Below, in pieces: positions 23,099 to 33,131 of a stretch of 64,000 bases of DNA. The translations under genes were made by a program, and so were the position numbers. The notes beneath the pieces are model-generated. The model was not told the origin of the DNA, made no database searches, and worked only from the letters and a program-made list of their open reading frames with translations. This stretch comes from Streptomyces drozdowiczii. GTDB taxonomy: Bacteria > Actinomycetota > Actinomycetes > Streptomycetales > Streptomycetaceae. The stretch's first letter is position 1, and the number at the start of each line of letters is the position of its first letter. Location: the NCBI RefSeq assembly GCF_026167665.1, contig NZ_CP098740.1:2170001-2234000 (forward strand). Reading direction: 5' to 3'.

Positions 23099-23944
23099 TC
23101 ACGGCATCGCCTTGCGGGCGGTGGCGAACCGGGGTCGCCGGTTGAGGTCGGGGTGGTCGGCCGCGTCGGCCCAGCCCCGCTCCTCGGTGAAGATCCAGGG
23201 CACCTGGCCGCCCTGGGTGTCGGCGTGCTCGATGACGACGAGGCCGCCGGGGCGGAGCAGGCGGTGCGCGGTGCGCTCGATGCCCCGGATGGTGTCGAGG
23301 CCGTCCTCGCCGGAGAACAGCGCCATCTCGGGGTCGTGGTCGCGCGCCTCGGGCGCCACGTACTCCCACTCGGTGAGCGGGATGTACGGCGGGTTGGAGA
23401 TGACCAGGTCGACCTGGCCGTCCAGCTCGGGCAGGGCGGTGAGCGCGTCGCCGCGGTGGACGGTGACGCGGGAGTTCTCGGCGTTCTTCCGGGTCCACTT
23501 CAGGGCGTCCTCGGAGAGCTCCACGGCGTGCACGCGGGAGCGCGGGACCTCCTGGGCCATGGCGAGGGCGATGGCGCCGGAGCCGGTGCACAGGTCCACG
23601 ATCAGCGGCTCGACGACGTCCATCGCGCGGACGGCGTCTATGGCCCAGCCGACGACCGACTCGGTCTCGGGGCGGGGCACGAAGACGCCGGGCCCGACCT
23701 GGAGCTCCAGGTAGCGGAAGAAGGCGCGTCCGGTGATGTGCTGGAGGGGTTCGCGGGCCTCGCGGCGGGCGATGGTCTCCCAGTAGCGGGCGTCGAAGTC
23801 GGCGTCCGGCACGTTGTGCAGCTCGCCCCGCTTGACTCCGTGCACGAACGCGGCGAGTTCCTCGGCATCGAATCTCGGTGAGGGAACACCGGCGTCGGCC
23901 AGCCGCTGGGTGGCCTGGGCCACCTCGGCGAGCAGCAGGTTCAT
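23099..23944 (-). CDS. prmC: Release factor glutamine methyltransferase
   Basis: 281 residues. It methylates the Gln of the GGQ motif in RF1/RF2. An N-terminal helical domain (residues 1-80) is followed by a SAM-binding Rossmann fold (VDLCTGSGAIALAMA) and the substrate motif ISNPPYIPL. prfA, encoding its substrate RF1, ends 49 bases upstream, the usual prfA-prmC order. Confidence 0.96.
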   Translation of the reverse strand: MNLLLAEVAQATQRLADAGVPSPRFDAEELAAFVHGVKRGELHNVPDADFDARYWETIARREAREPLQHITGRAFFRYLELQVGPGVFVPRPETESVVGWAIDAVRAMDVVEPLIVDLCTGSGAIALAMAQEVPRSRVHAVELSEDALKWTRKNAENSRVTVHRGDALTALPELDGQVDLVISNPPYIPLTEWEYVAPEARDHDPEMALFSGEDGLDTIRGIERTAHRLLRPGGLVVIEHADTQGGQVPWIFTEERGWADAADHPDLNRRPRFATARKAMP

Positions 23945-23992
23945 CGCGGTTCTCCGTACGGGTTCACGGGCGGGGCGGGGCGGGCGGTGGGC

Positions 23993-25069
23993 TCAGGCGG
24001 CGGCCAGCTTGGCGGCGGAGTCGGCGTCGACGCACGCCTGGATGACCGCGTCCAGGTCACCGTCGAGCACCTGGTCCAAGTTGTACGCCTTGAAGCCGAC
24101 GCGGTGGTCCGAGATCCGGTTTTCCGGGAAGTTGTACGTCCGGATCTTCTCGGAACGGTCGACCGTACGCACCTGGCTGCGACGTACGTCCGAAGCCTCC
24201 TGCTCGGCGGCCTCCTGGGCGGCGGCGAGGAGCCGGGAGCGCAGGATGCGCATCGCCTGCTCCTTGTTCTGGAGCTGGCTCTTCTCGTTCTGGCAGGAGG
24301 CGACGACGCCGGTCGGCAGGTGCGTGATGCGGACGGCGGAGTCGGTCGTGTTGACGGACTGGCCGCCGGGGCCGGACGAGCGGTAGACGTCGATGCGGAG
24401 GTCGTTGGCGTGGATCTCGACGTCGACCTCCTCGGCCTCGGGCGTCACGAGGACACCGGCGGCGGAGGTGTGGATGCGGCCCTGGGACTCGGTGGACGGC
24501 ACGCGCTGCACGCGGTGCACCCCGCCCTCGTACTTCATCCGGGCCCAGACGCCCTGGCCGGGCTCGGTGGCGCCGTTGCCGCCCTTGGTCTTCACGGCGA
24601 CCTGGACGTCCTTGTAGCCGCCCAGCTCGGACTCGGTGGAGTCGATGATCTCGGTCTTCCAGCCGACGCGCTCGGCGTAGCGCAGATACATGCGCAGCAG
24701 ATCGCCGGCGAACAGCGCGGACTCGTCGCCGCCCGCCCCGGCCTTGATCTCCAGGAGCACGTCCTTGTCGTCGCTGGGGTCCCGGGGGACGAGCAGGAGG
24801 CGGAGCTTCTCGGTGAGTTCCTCGCGCTGCTGCTCCAGCTCCTTGACCTCGGCGGCGAAGTCGGGGTCGTCGGCGGCGAGCTCGCGGGCGGTCTCGATGT
24901 CGTCGCCGGACTGCTTCCAGGAGCGGTACGTCGCGACGATCGGGCTCAGCTCCGCGTAGCGCTTGTTGAGCTTGCGCGCGTTGCCCTGGTCGGCGTGGAC
25001 CGCGGGGTCGGCGAGCTGCTTCTCGAGATCGGCGTGCTCACCGATCAGTTCCTCGACCGCCTCGAACAT
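23993..25069 (-). CDS. prfA: Peptide chain release factor 1
   Basis: 358 residues, normal length. Recognises UAA and UAG and triggers peptide release. The stop-codon motif reads PST in [17 protein letters not shown] (PAT in E. coli RF1), and the catalytic GGQ is in [20 protein letters not shown]. An N-terminal coiled coil covers residues 1-100. It follows rpmE after 150 bases containing a terminator, so a separate promoter is likely. Confidence 0.97.
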   Translation of the reverse strand: MFEAVEELIGEHADLEKQLADPAVHADQGNARKLNKRYAELSPIVATYRSWKQSGDDIETARELAADDPDFAAEVKELEQQREELTEKLRLLLVPRDPSDDKDVLLEIKAGAGGDESALFAGDLLRMYLRYAERVGWKTEIIDSTESELGGYKDVQVAVKTKGGNGATEPGQGVWARMKYEGGVHRVQRVPSTESQGRIHTSAAGVLVTPEAEEVDVEIHANDLRIDVYRSSGPGGQSVNTTDSAVRITHLPTGVVASCQNEKSQLQNKEQAMRILRSRLLAAAQEAAEQEASDVRRSQVRTVDRSEKIRTYNFPENRISDHRVGFKAYNLDQVLDGDLDAVIQACVDADSAAKLAAA

Positions 25070-25158
25070 CTCGGGCTCCTGGTTCCTTCGCTCGTCGTGC
25101 CTGCCGGCCGGTGGGTGCCTGCCGGGGCCGGGGTACGGAGACCCCGTGCCCGGACCGG

Positions 25159-25179
25159 AAAAAAACGCCGGCCACGGCG
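25159..25179 (-). terminator. Rho-independent terminator after rpmE
   Basis: CGCCG-tggc-CGGCG stem followed on the minus strand by seven T residues. A weaker GCCC/GGGC hairpin lies just before it. One of the few classic T-tailed terminators in the window. Confidence 0.8.
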
Positions 25180-25219
25180 CCCTCGGAAAAGGGCACCGCG
25201 GACCGGCGCGGACGGCTCG

Positions 25220-25444
25220 CTACTTGCCGGCGGCCTTGGCGCCCTTGCCGAAGCGGGCCTCGAAGCGGGCCACACGGCCACCGGTGTCGAGGATCTTCTG
25301 CTTGCCCGTGTAGAACGGGTGGCACTCGGAGCAGACCTCGGCACGGATGGTGCCGCTGTCCAGCGTGGAGCGGGTGGTGAACGACGCGCCACAGGTGCAG
25401 CTGACCTGCGTCTCGACGTACTGGGGGTGGATGTCGCGCTTCAA
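25220..25444 (-). CDS. rpmE: 50S ribosomal protein L31, zinc-binding form
   Basis: 74 residues. Four cysteines (CTCGASF... and EVCSECHPF) form the zinc site of the Zn-containing L31 paralogue, which is replaced by a Cys-less form under zinc starvation in streptomycetes. No Zur box was searched beyond inspection and none is obvious. ATG at 25444 with a GGAG site. Upstream 143 bases hold a leader with no gene. Confidence 0.97.
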   Translation of the reverse strand: MKRDIHPQYVETQVSCTCGASFTTRSTLDSGTIRAEVCSECHPFYTGKQKILDTGGRVARFEARFGKGAKAAGK

Positions 25445-25587
25445 GGGTGTCTCCTAGGTTCGGGAGGGCTCCGGGTCGCACGCGCGGATTGCGCGTCCGT
25501 GAACCGGGGCCGACGTACCAGTCTGCCAGGACCGGCCGTATCTCCCAAAACCAGGGTGGACGGCCGGGTATTCCCCCGGCTCCCGGC

Positions 25588-26688
25588 TCAGCGGACGACC
25601 GTGCCGGCGTCGCCCTTGTCGCCGGCCGACTGCTTCGTCGCGGAGGCGGGGACCGGCCGGTCGGCGCGCAGCGCGTCCCAGACCTGCCGGTCGGCCTTCT
25701 CCAGCGGGATGACGCGGTTGGGGTCGGCGGGGTCGTACTCGACGGGCAGGGTCACCATGTTCACGTTGTCGGAGCCGAGGCCCTTGAGGCCCTTGGCGAA
25801 GCCGGCGAGCTTGGTGACCGAGCCCAGGTCGGAGTCGGTGGTGACGGCCTTGGTGGCGGTGTCCGCGATGCCGTACAGCTTGGTGCCGTTGAACACGCCC
25901 ACGCTCTTGACCTGCTGCATCAGCGCCTTGATGAACGCCTGCTGGAGCTGGATGCGGCCGAGGTCGCTGCCGTCGCCGACGCTGTGCCGGGTGCGGACCA
26001 GGCCGAGGGACTGCTCGCCGTCCAGGGTGTGGGTGCCGGGCTGGAGGTCCAGGTGGCTGTCGGGGTCGTCGATCGCCTTGGTGGTGGTGATGTCGACGCC
26101 GCCGAGCTTGTCGATCAGCTTCTTGAAGCCGGTGAAGTCGACCTCGACGTAGTGGTCCATGCGGATGCCGGACATGGATTCCACGGTCTTGACCGCGCAG
26201 GCCGGCCCGCCGACCTCGTACGCCGTGTTGAACATGGCGCGCTGCTGTCCGGCCACGGGCTTGCCGCTGACGTCGCCGGTGCAGTCGGGCCGGGTGATGA
26301 GGGTGTCGCGCGGGATGGAGACCACACTCGCGGTCTTGTGGCCCTTGTTGACGTGGACGACCATCGCGGTGTCCGAGCGGGCCGCGCCCTCGTCGGCGCC
26401 GTACTCGCCGTTCGCGCCGGAGCGGGAGTCGGAGCCCAGGACGAGGATGTCCTCGGAGCCGTTGTCGACGTTCTCCGGGCGGTCCTTGCCGAGCGCGGTG
26501 TTGATGTCGACGGCCTGGAGATTGCCGTTGAGGTGGACGTACGCGTAGCCGAGGCCCGCACCGCCCACGACGACCGCGCCGGCCAGGCTCCAGACGGCCA
26601 CGCGCTTCGCCCTGCGGCCGCGGGACGGCTTCTTCCGGCGTTTGCCGGTGGCCCGTATTCGGCCGCTGCTCCCGCTTCGCTCGCTCAT
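25588..26688 (-). CDS. LytR-CpsA-Psr (LCP) family glycopolymer ligase
   Basis: 366 residues. A basic cytoplasmic N-terminus and one membrane helix (VAVWSLAGAVVVGGAGLGYAYV, residues about 30-52) are followed by an extracellular LCP domain with DSRSG, SDTAMVVHV, VSIPRDT and the Arg-containing VRTRHSVGDGSDLGRIQLQQAF. LCP enzymes attach lipid-linked teichoic acid or similar polymers to peptidoglycan. Functionally related to the WecA-like gene upstream in the window. Confidence 0.92.
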   Translation of the reverse strand: MSERSGSSGRIRATGKRRKKPSRGRRAKRVAVWSLAGAVVVGGAGLGYAYVHLNGNLQAVDINTALGKDRPENVDNGSEDILVLGSDSRSGANGEYGADEGAARSDTAMVVHVNKGHKTASVVSIPRDTLITRPDCTGDVSGKPVAGQQRAMFNTAYEVGGPACAVKTVESMSGIRMDHYVEVDFTGFKKLIDKLGGVDITTTKAIDDPDSHLDLQPGTHTLDGEQSLGLVRTRHSVGDGSDLGRIQLQQAFIKALMQQVKSVGVFNGTKLYGIADTATKAVTTDSDLGSVTKLAGFAKGLKGLGSDNVNMVTLPVEYDPADPNRVIPLEKADRQVWDALRADRPVPASATKQSAGDKGDAGTVVR

Positions 26689-26910
26689 GCGTCTCCCTCG
26701 TTCCGTCGGCTACCCCCTTGCGTTGGCGGCGACAAGAAGCGTGGCACAGGCGGCTGTGCCCCCGGGTGCGTCCGGAACGGCCCGCCCGGGTCCGGGAGCG
26801 GCCGGTATTCGGGCGTTCACCTGCGGTTTCGTGGGCCGTACAACGGTCGTACGAGGCCCCGCGCGGCCGTGCCCGTGTGGTGAAGGTCTCGGAACGGCAA
26901 CGGGGTACGG

Positions 26911-26953
26911 CACAGGGCCGCCCCCGCACCGGAAGTGCGGGGGCGGCCCTGTG
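26911..26953 (-). terminator. Strong terminator after rho
   Basis: A perfect 19-bp GC-rich stem with a 5-base loop, 20 bases after the rho stop. No T-run. Confidence 0.85.
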
Positions 26954-26973
26954 TGCTGCCGGAGGGGCGACGA

Positions 26974-28995
26974 CTAGTCGTTGTTGTTGCCCGGGGCCGG
27001 CGTCGTCTTCTGGATCTGGAGCAGGAACTCCGCGTTCGACTGGGTCTTCTTCATCCGGTCGAGCAGAAGCTCGATGGCCTGCTGCTGGTCGAGCGCGTGC
27101 AGCACCCGGCGCAGCTTCCAGACGATCCCCAACTCCTCGCTGCCGAGCAGGATTTCCTCCTTGCGGGTGGAGGACGCGTCGACGTCCACCGCCGGGAAGA
27201 TCCGCTTGTCGGAGAGCTTGCGGTCGAGCTTGAGCTCCATGTTGCCGGTGCCCTTGAACTCCTCGAAGATCACCTCGTCCATGCGCGAGCCGGTCTCGAC
27301 GAGCGCGGTGGCCAGGATGGTCAGCGAGCCGCCGTCCTCGATGTTGCGCGCGGCGCCGAAGAAGCGCTTCGGCGGGTAGAGCGCGGTCGAGTCGACACCA
27401 CCGGACAGGATGCGGCCGGAGGCCGGGGCGGCGAGGTTGTACGCGCGTCCCAGGCGGGTGATCGAGTCGAGCAGGACGACCACGTCGTGGCCCAGCTCCA
27501 CGAGGCGCTTGGCGCGCTCGATGGCCAGCTCGGCGACCGTGGTGTGGTCCTCGGCGGGGCGGTCGAAGGTCGAGGAGATGACCTCGCCCTTCACCGACCG
27601 CTGCATGTCGGTGACCTCTTCCGGACGCTCGTCCACGAGGACGACCATCAGGTGGCACTCGGGGCTGTTGACCGTGATCGCGTTGGCGATGGCCTGGAGG
27701 ATCATGGTCTTACCGGTCTTCGGCGGGGCCACGATCAGACCGCGCTGGCCCTTGCCGATGGGGGCGACCAGGTCGATGATCCGCGTCGTCAGGACGTTGG
27801 AGTCGGTCTCCAGGCGGAGCCGGTCCTGCGGGTAGAGCGGGGTCAGCTTCTGGAACTCGGGGCGGCCGCGGCCCGATTCGGGCGCCATGCCGTTGACCGA
27901 GTCCAGGCGGACCAGCGCGTTGAACTTCTCGCGGCGCTCGCCGTCCTTGGGCTGGCGCACCGCACCGGTGACGTGGTCGCCCTTGCGCAGGCCGTTCTTG
28001 CGGACCTGGGCGAGCGAGACGTACACGTCGTTCGGGCCGGGCAGGTAGCCGGAGGTCCGGATGAACGCGTAGTTGTCGAGGATGTCCAGGATGCCCGCGA
28101 CGGGGATCAGGACGTCGTCGTCGGTGACGGGCGGGGCGTCGGCGAACTCGTCGCGCCCACGACGGCCCCGGCGGTCGCGGTAGCGCCCGCGCCGGCCGCG
28201 CCGGCCGCCCTCGTCGTCGTAGCCGTCGTCCTGCGGGCCGTTGTTGCCGCCCTGGTTCTGGCCGCCGCCCTGGCGCCGGTTGCCGCCCTGGTCGTCGCCC
28301 TTGCCGCGCTGACGGTCGCGCTGGCGGTCGCGGCGCTGCTCGCCGCCCCGGTCCCCGCGCTGGCGGTCGCCGCGGTCGCCCCGGCGGCCGTCGGCGTTGT
28401 CCGCGCCGGACTCGGCCTTGGAGTCGGCGGAGCGGTCCTCGGCGGGCGCCTCGTGCTTCTGGTCCTGCTTCGGCTCGTCCTGGGCGCGGTCCTTGGTCTG
28501 CGCCTTGGCGTCCGGCTTGCTCTCCGGGCTGCCCGCCTGCGCGGTGGCGCGGCGGCGACGGCGCTCGCCCGCGGGCTGGTCGTCGCTGGCCGGCTGGCCC
28601 GGGATGTCGATCTGCTGCTGGGCCGCGGCCTTGTCGGCGGGCGCGGCGGCCGGGGCCTCGTCGGCGCCGGTGCGCGCCTTGGAGGTGGCGCGGCGCTTCG
28701 GCTTGGTCTCGGCGCCCTCGGCGGGGGCCGCGGTGGCCTTGGCCTTGGGGGCGGAGGAGCCGCCGGCCTGGGCCTCCTTGATGACCTCGATCAGCTGGCT
28801 CTTGCGCATCCGCGCGGTGCCCTTGATGCCGAGGCCGGACGCGACCTGCTGCAGCTCGGCCAGGACCATGCCCTCAAGGCCGGTGCCGGAGCGGCGGCGC
28901 CGTGCGGTGGTGCCAGTGGCAGCACCTTCGGCGGGCGCGGCGCTGTCGACGTTCTTGTCGGCAGTCACGCCCATCAGATCGGTGGTGTCGCTCAC
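26974..28995 (-). CDS. rho: Transcription termination factor Rho
   Basis: 673 residues from GTG at 28995 (GGGAAGG upstream), which gives VSDTTDLMGVTAD. The N-terminal Rho-N helix (LEGMVLAELQQVASGLGIKGTARMRK, residues about 45-70) is split from the RNA-binding domain by a 200-residue insert rich in Arg, Gly, Asp and Gln, as in other high-GC actinobacteria. Then come the RNA-binding fold (GYLPGPNDVYVSLAQVRK), P-loop (GLIVAPPKTGKTMILQ), and Q/R-loop regions. It is a hexameric RNA helicase ending transcripts. A 405-base leader precedes it. Confidence 0.96.
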   Translation of the reverse strand: MSDTTDLMGVTADKNVDSAAPAEGAATGTTARRRRSGTGLEGMVLAELQQVASGLGIKGTARMRKSQLIEVIKEAQAGGSSAPKAKATAAPAEGAETKPKRRATSKARTGADEAPAAAPADKAAAQQQIDIPGQPASDDQPAGERRRRRATAQAGSPESKPDAKAQTKDRAQDEPKQDQKHEAPAEDRSADSKAESGADNADGRRGDRGDRQRGDRGGEQRRDRQRDRQRGKGDDQGGNRRQGGGQNQGGNNGPQDDGYDDEGGRRGRRGRYRDRRGRRGRDEFADAPPVTDDDVLIPVAGILDILDNYAFIRTSGYLPGPNDVYVSLAQVRKNGLRKGDHVTGAVRQPKDGERREKFNALVRLDSVNGMAPESGRGRPEFQKLTPLYPQDRLRLETDSNVLTTRIIDLVAPIGKGQRGLIVAPPKTGKTMILQAIANAITVNSPECHLMVVLVDERPEEVTDMQRSVKGEVISSTFDRPAEDHTTVAELAIERAKRLVELGHDVVVLLDSITRLGRAYNLAAPASGRILSGGVDSTALYPPKRFFGAARNIEDGGSLTILATALVETGSRMDEVIFEEFKGTGNMELKLDRKLSDKRIFPAVDVDASSTRKEEILLGSEELGIVWKLRRVLHALDQQQAIELLLDRMKKTQSNAEFLLQIQKTTPAPGNNND

Positions 28996-29400
28996 GAAGG
29001 GTCCTTCCCTGGAGCGGACGTCGGCCTTCTGGCTCGGCGACCGGTTGTGCTGTCCGGCTGCGGTCCTCGGTTGGTGCGGCCCGTGCCGGGGCGGTGGTCC
29101 GCCGGATGGAACGGCGGAGAGATGAGGTGTGCATGTGCCCGGCGCGAGCATCCCCCTGCTCGGCCCACTCCTGGACGAGCGGAGGGGTGTCGTGCCGGTT
29201 CCGGAGCGTGCTCGCAACTGCTCAGGCAGGCTGCTCAGGCAGTTGGGGAGGCTCCCGGAAGAAATGGTGGTCCCGAACGGGACACGGAGCAACGCGCCTC
29301 ATGGACGTCGATTGCAGACTTGAGGTTAACACTACCGGCTCCAACAAACATTCCCCCTCTCACTCACCGGCAATCACTTCTCGGCCAGCGGCCTCGCGGG
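28996..29400 (-). promoter_or_regulatory. Long rho leader region without a gene
   Basis: 405 bases between the thrB stop and the rho start. No credible ORF. An AT-richer stretch near 29320-29370 may hold the promoter, which would leave an untranslated leader of about 330 bases. The leader has C-rich, G-poor runs on the transcript and a perfect tandem 12-mer CTGCCTGAGCAG (29218-29242, transcript sense, 13-base period). Rho-dependent autoregulation through such leaders is known in E. coli; here it is inference. Confidence 0.4.
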
Positions 29401-30318
29401 CTACGGGGCCAGCGGCAGGACGCTGGCGCCCTGCGCGTCGAGAGCGAGCCGGTTGGCCGCCCAGCCCTCACCCGCCAGTCGGGCGACCTTGTCGGCGTCG
29501 CCGTCACCGGCCAGGGCCAGCACCGTCGGTCCGGCGCCGGAGATGACCGCGGGGACGCCCTCGGCGCGCAGCCGGCCGACGAGTTCGACGCTCTCGGCCA
29601 TGGCGGGCGCGCGGTAGTCCTGGTGCAGCCGGTCCTCGGTGGCCGTGAGCAGCAGCTCGGGGCGCCTGGTCAGGGCCTCGACGAGGAGGGCGGCACGGCC
29701 GGCGTTGAAGGCGGCGTCGACGTGCGGGACGGTGCGCGGCAGGAGGCCGCGGGCGGTCTCGGTGAGCACCGGCTTGCCGGGGACGAAAACCACCGGAACG
29801 ATGGAATCAGCGGGATCCATCCGGATCGCGCGGGCGGAGGCGCCGTCCATCCAGGCCAGCGTGAATCCGCCGAGCAGGCAGGCCGCGACGTTGTCGGGGT
29901 GGCCCTCGATCTCGGTGGCGAGCTCCAGCAGGGCCGCGTCGTCGAGGCGGGCGTCACCGCCGGTCGTCACGGCGCGGGCGGCGACGATCCCGGCGCAGAT
30001 GGCGGCGGACGACGAGCCGAGGCCGCGTCCGTGCGGGATGCGGTTGGCGCAGACGATCTCCAGGCCGCGGGGCTGTCCGCCGAGCAGGTCGAAGGCGGTG
30101 CGCAGGGACCGTACGAGCAGGTGCTTCTCGTCGCGGGGCAGGGTGTCCGCGCCCTCACCGGCGATGTCGATGTGCAGTCCGGAGTCGGCGACGCGGACGA
30201 CGACGTCGTCGTACAGGCCGAGCGACAGGCCGAGGGCGTCGAAACCGGGGCCCAGGTTGGCGCTGGTCGCGGGGACGCGCACCCGGACGGCGGCGGCTCG
30301 GAAGGCGGGACCGGCCAT
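29401..30318 (-). CDS. thrB: Homoserine kinase
   Basis: 305 residues, GHMP kinase family. Phosphorylates homoserine for threonine synthesis. Motifs: VRVPATSANLGPGFDALGL (N-terminal substrate region), the ATP loop PHGRGLGSSSAAICAGIVAA, and the C-terminal SGAGPTVLAL. ATG at 30318 fits the family start; AAGGAG lies 13 bases upstream, slightly far. Next gene after thrC, separated by about 300 bases with two hairpins. Confidence 0.95.
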   Translation of the reverse strand: MAGPAFRAAAVRVRVPATSANLGPGFDALGLSLGLYDDVVVRVADSGLHIDIAGEGADTLPRDEKHLLVRSLRTAFDLLGGQPRGLEIVCANRIPHGRGLGSSSAAICAGIVAARAVTTGGDARLDDAALLELATEIEGHPDNVAACLLGGFTLAWMDGASARAIRMDPADSIVPVVFVPGKPVLTETARGLLPRTVPHVDAAFNAGRAALLVEALTRRPELLLTATEDRLHQDYRAPAMAESVELVGRLRAEGVPAVISGAGPTVLALAGDGDADKVARLAGEGWAANRLALDAQGASVLPLAP

Positions 30319-30619
30319 CGCTGTGACGACTCTCCTTGTGAGGCGGCGGGGATTCCGGGGGCTGCGGGCGGGGGTTCTTCGGGGGAGCCGCAACGGCCCG
30401 GGGCACCCCGGCAGACGCGGCGGGGCGGGTTGGGTACAGCTTATCGAAGGAAGGTTCTGTGGCGACATAGGGCGCACAGGAGGCGCACGATGCGTGTCGC
30501 ACGCCCGCGGTGCGCTCTTGTTGCCGGAAAGGGCCGGTAGGAGGCCCTTTCTGACGCGTCGTCGCGCGCTGCCCCGGGCCGTCGTCCGGACCGGCCCGGG
30601 GGTTGGACGCGTTACGCGG
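30319..30619 (-). other. thrC-thrB intergenic region with tandem terminators
   Basis: No gene. Two hairpins follow thrC: a 10-bp stem (30572-30601, CCCCGGGCCG / CGGCCCGGGG) and a 9-bp stem (30527-30551, GAAAGGGCC / GGCCCTTTC). thrB therefore probably has its own promoter in the remainder; a possible -10-like GATAAGCT lies near 30440, unproven. Confidence 0.6.
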
Positions 30620-31690
30620 TCACGCCAGGCCCAGCTTCTCGGCGGCGGCGGCCGCGTCGACCGGGACGGTGACGGGCTGCGGGGCGCCCGCGACGGCCCA
30701 GTCGGGGTCCTTGAGGCCGTTGCCGGTCACCGTGCAGACGATGCGCTGGCCGGGGTCGACCTTGCCCTCCTCGGCGGCCTTGAGCAGACCGGCGACGGAG
30801 GCGGCCGACGCGGGCTCCACGAAGACGCCCTCCTGGGAGGCCAACAGCCGGTAGGCGGACAGGATCTGACGGTCCGTGACCTCGTCGATGAAGCCGCCGG
30901 ACTCGTCGCGCGCGGCGAGCGCGTAGTTCCAGGAGGCCGGGTTGCCGATCCGGATCGCGGTCGCGATGGTCGACGGGTCCTTGACGACCTCGCCGCGCAC
31001 GATGGGCGCGGAGCCGGACGCCTGGAAGCCCCACATGCGCGGCTTGTGCGTCGCCATGCCGTCCCCGGCGTACTCGGTGTACCCCTTCCAGTACGCGGTG
31101 ATGTTGCCCGCGTTGCCGACCGGGAGGACGTGGATGTCCGGGGCGTCGCCGAGCGCGTCGACGATCTCGAACGCGGCGGTCTTCTGGCCCTCGATGCGGA
31201 CCGGGTTGACCGAATTGACCAGCGCGACCGGGTAGTTGTCCGAGAGCGAGCGGGCCAGCGTCAGGCAGTCGTCGAAGTTGCCGTCGACCTGGAGGATCTT
31301 GGCGCCGTGCACGAGCGCCTGGCCCATCTTGCCGAGCGCGATCTTGCCCTGCGGCACGAGGACCGCGCAGACCATGCCGGCCCGGACCGCGTAGGCGGCG
31401 GCCGAGGCGGAGGTGTTGCCGGTGGAGGCGCAGATGACGGCCTGCGCGCCCTCCTCCTTGGCCCGGGTGATGGCCATGGTCATGCCGCGGTCCTTGAAGG
31501 ACCCGGTGGGGTTGGCGCCCTCGACCTTGAGGTGCACCTCGCAGCCCGTGCGCTCGGAGAGGACCTGAGCGGGGACGAGCGGCGTACCGCCCTCACGGAG
31601 CGTGACGACCGGCGTCGTGCTCGTGACCGGGAGACGGTCCCGGTACTCCTCGATGATGCCGCGCCACTGGTGGGTGCCCTTGGTGGTCAT
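30620..31690 (-). CDS. thrC: Threonine synthase
   Basis: 356 residues, the shorter bacterial class. A PLP enzyme converting O-phosphohomoserine to threonine. PLP lysine lies in [14 protein letters not shown], with the phosphate loop [15 protein letters not shown] and SASTGN-like [16 protein letters not shown]. Starts 6 bases after the hom ACT segment, so it is part of the hom-thrC operon. Confidence 0.96.
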   Translation of the reverse strand: MTTKGTHQWRGIIEEYRDRLPVTSTTPVVTLREGGTPLVPAQVLSERTGCEVHLKVEGANPTGSFKDRGMTMAITRAKEEGAQAVICASTGNTSASAAAYAVRAGMVCAVLVPQGKIALGKMGQALVHGAKILQVDGNFDDCLTLARSLSDNYPVALVNSVNPVRIEGQKTAAFEIVDALGDAPDIHVLPVGNAGNITAYWKGYTEYAGDGMATHKPRMWGFQASGSAPIVRGEVVKDPSTIATAIRIGNPASWNYALAARDESGGFIDEVTDRQILSAYRLLASQEGVFVEPASAASVAGLLKAAEEGKVDPGQRIVCTVTGNGLKDPDWAVAGAPQPVTVPVDAAAAAEKLGLA

Positions 31691-31696
31691 GGGTCC

Positions 31697-33006
31697 TTAC
31701 TCCCCTTCAACACGCATGATGCTGGCGACACCGCGCACGGTGTCGAGCTTGCGCAGCGCTTCGACGGTCCCGGAGAGGGCGGCGTCGGGCGCGCGGTGGG
31801 TGACGACGACGAGCGATGCCTCGCCGTCGGTTTCCTGACTGTCCGGCCGGCTCTGCTGGCGGACCGTATCGATGGATACGCCCTGGTCGGCGAAGACCGT
31901 CGCGACCTGGGCGAGCACGCCCGGCTTGTCGGCCACGTCGAGGCTGATGTGGTACCGCGTGACGACGTCGCCCATGGGGCTCACCGGCAGGCGCGTGTAC
32001 GCGGACTCACCGGGCCCGGGGCCTCGTTGAGCTTGTTGCGGCAGACGGCCACGAGGTCGCCGAGGACCGCGGACGCGGTGGGCGAGCCGCCCGCGCCGGG
32101 GCCGTAGAACATCAGCTGCCCGGCCGCCTCGGCCTCCACGAACACCGCGTTGTACGCCTCGCGCACCGAGGCGAGCGGGTGGCTCAGCGGGATCATCGCG
32201 GGGTGCACGCGGGCCGTCACGGAGGCCCCGTCGGCGGCGCGCTCGCAGATGGCGAGGAGCTTGACGGTGCAGCCCATGCGGCGGGCGGACGCGATGTCGG
32301 CGGCGGTGACCTCGGTGATGCCCTCGCGGTGCACGTCGCCGATGCGGACCCGGGTGTGGAAGGCGATCCCGGCGAGGATGGCGGCCTTGGCGGCGGCGTC
32401 GAAGCCCTCCACGTCGGCGGTCGGGTCGGCCTCCGCGTAACCGAGGGCGGTGGCCTCGTCCAGCGCCTCGGAGTATCCGGCGCCGCTGGTGTCCATCTTG
32501 TCGAGGATGAAGTTGGTGGTGCCGTTGACGATGCCGAGCACCCGGTTGACCTTGTCACCGGCCAGGGACTCGCGCAGCGGTCGTACGAGCGGGATGGCGC
32601 CGGCCACGGCGGCCTCGTAGTAGAGGTCCCGGCCGTGCTGCTCGGCGGCGGCGTGCAGGGCGGCGCCGTCCTCGGCGAGCAGGGCCTTGTTGGCGGAGAC
32701 GACGCTCGCGCCGTGCTCGAAGGCGGTCCTGATCAGCGTGCGGGCGGGCTCGATGCCGCCGATGACCTCGATGACGACGTCGATGTCGCCGCGTTTGACC
32801 AGGGCGGTCGCGTCCGTGGTGATCAGGGCGGGGTCGATGCCCTCGCGCACCTTGGAGGGCCGGCGGACGGCGACACCGGCGAGCTCCACCGGCGCGCCGA
32901 TGCGCGCGGCGAGGTCGTCGGCGTGCGTCGTCATGATGCGCGCCACCTCTGAGCCGACCACACCACAGCCCAGCAGCGCCACCTTCAGCGGACGCGTACG
33001 CATCAT
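31697..33006 (-). CDS. hom: Homoserine dehydrogenase, split by an apparent one-base deletion
   Basis: Reduces aspartate semialdehyde to homoserine for Thr/Met synthesis. Frame one (31981-33006, 341 residues) has the Rossmann motif VALLGCGVVGSEV and the catalytic core (GIVNGTTNFILDKM, ALGYAEADPTADVEG) but ends in APGPVSPRTRACR and a stop. Frame two resumes the expected ESAYTRLPVSPMGDVVTRYHI and a C-terminal ACT domain (feedback control by Thr) to 31697. One extra base within 32010-32023 (cgggcccggggc run) would give a normal protein of about 435 residues. As written, the ACT part could start at GTG 31984, overlapping the first stop (GTGA), so separate translation is conceivable. Start ATG 33006 or 33003. 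Confidence 0.9.
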
Positions 33007-33131
33007 CCGACCTCGTTTCCTTTACACCTGTAGTACGGACCAGTCTCACTCACCGGACGGGTGTTCCCGCCACCCGTCCGGATCCTGAGATGTTTATGGG
33101 GACAGCGTGGTACGCCCCCGGAAATACGTCA

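Noticed and set aside
28141..28420. Repetitive-looking stretch in rho considered as a repeat array
   Set aside because: It encodes the Arg/Gly/Asp/Gln-rich insert usual for actinobacterial Rho; units are irregular.
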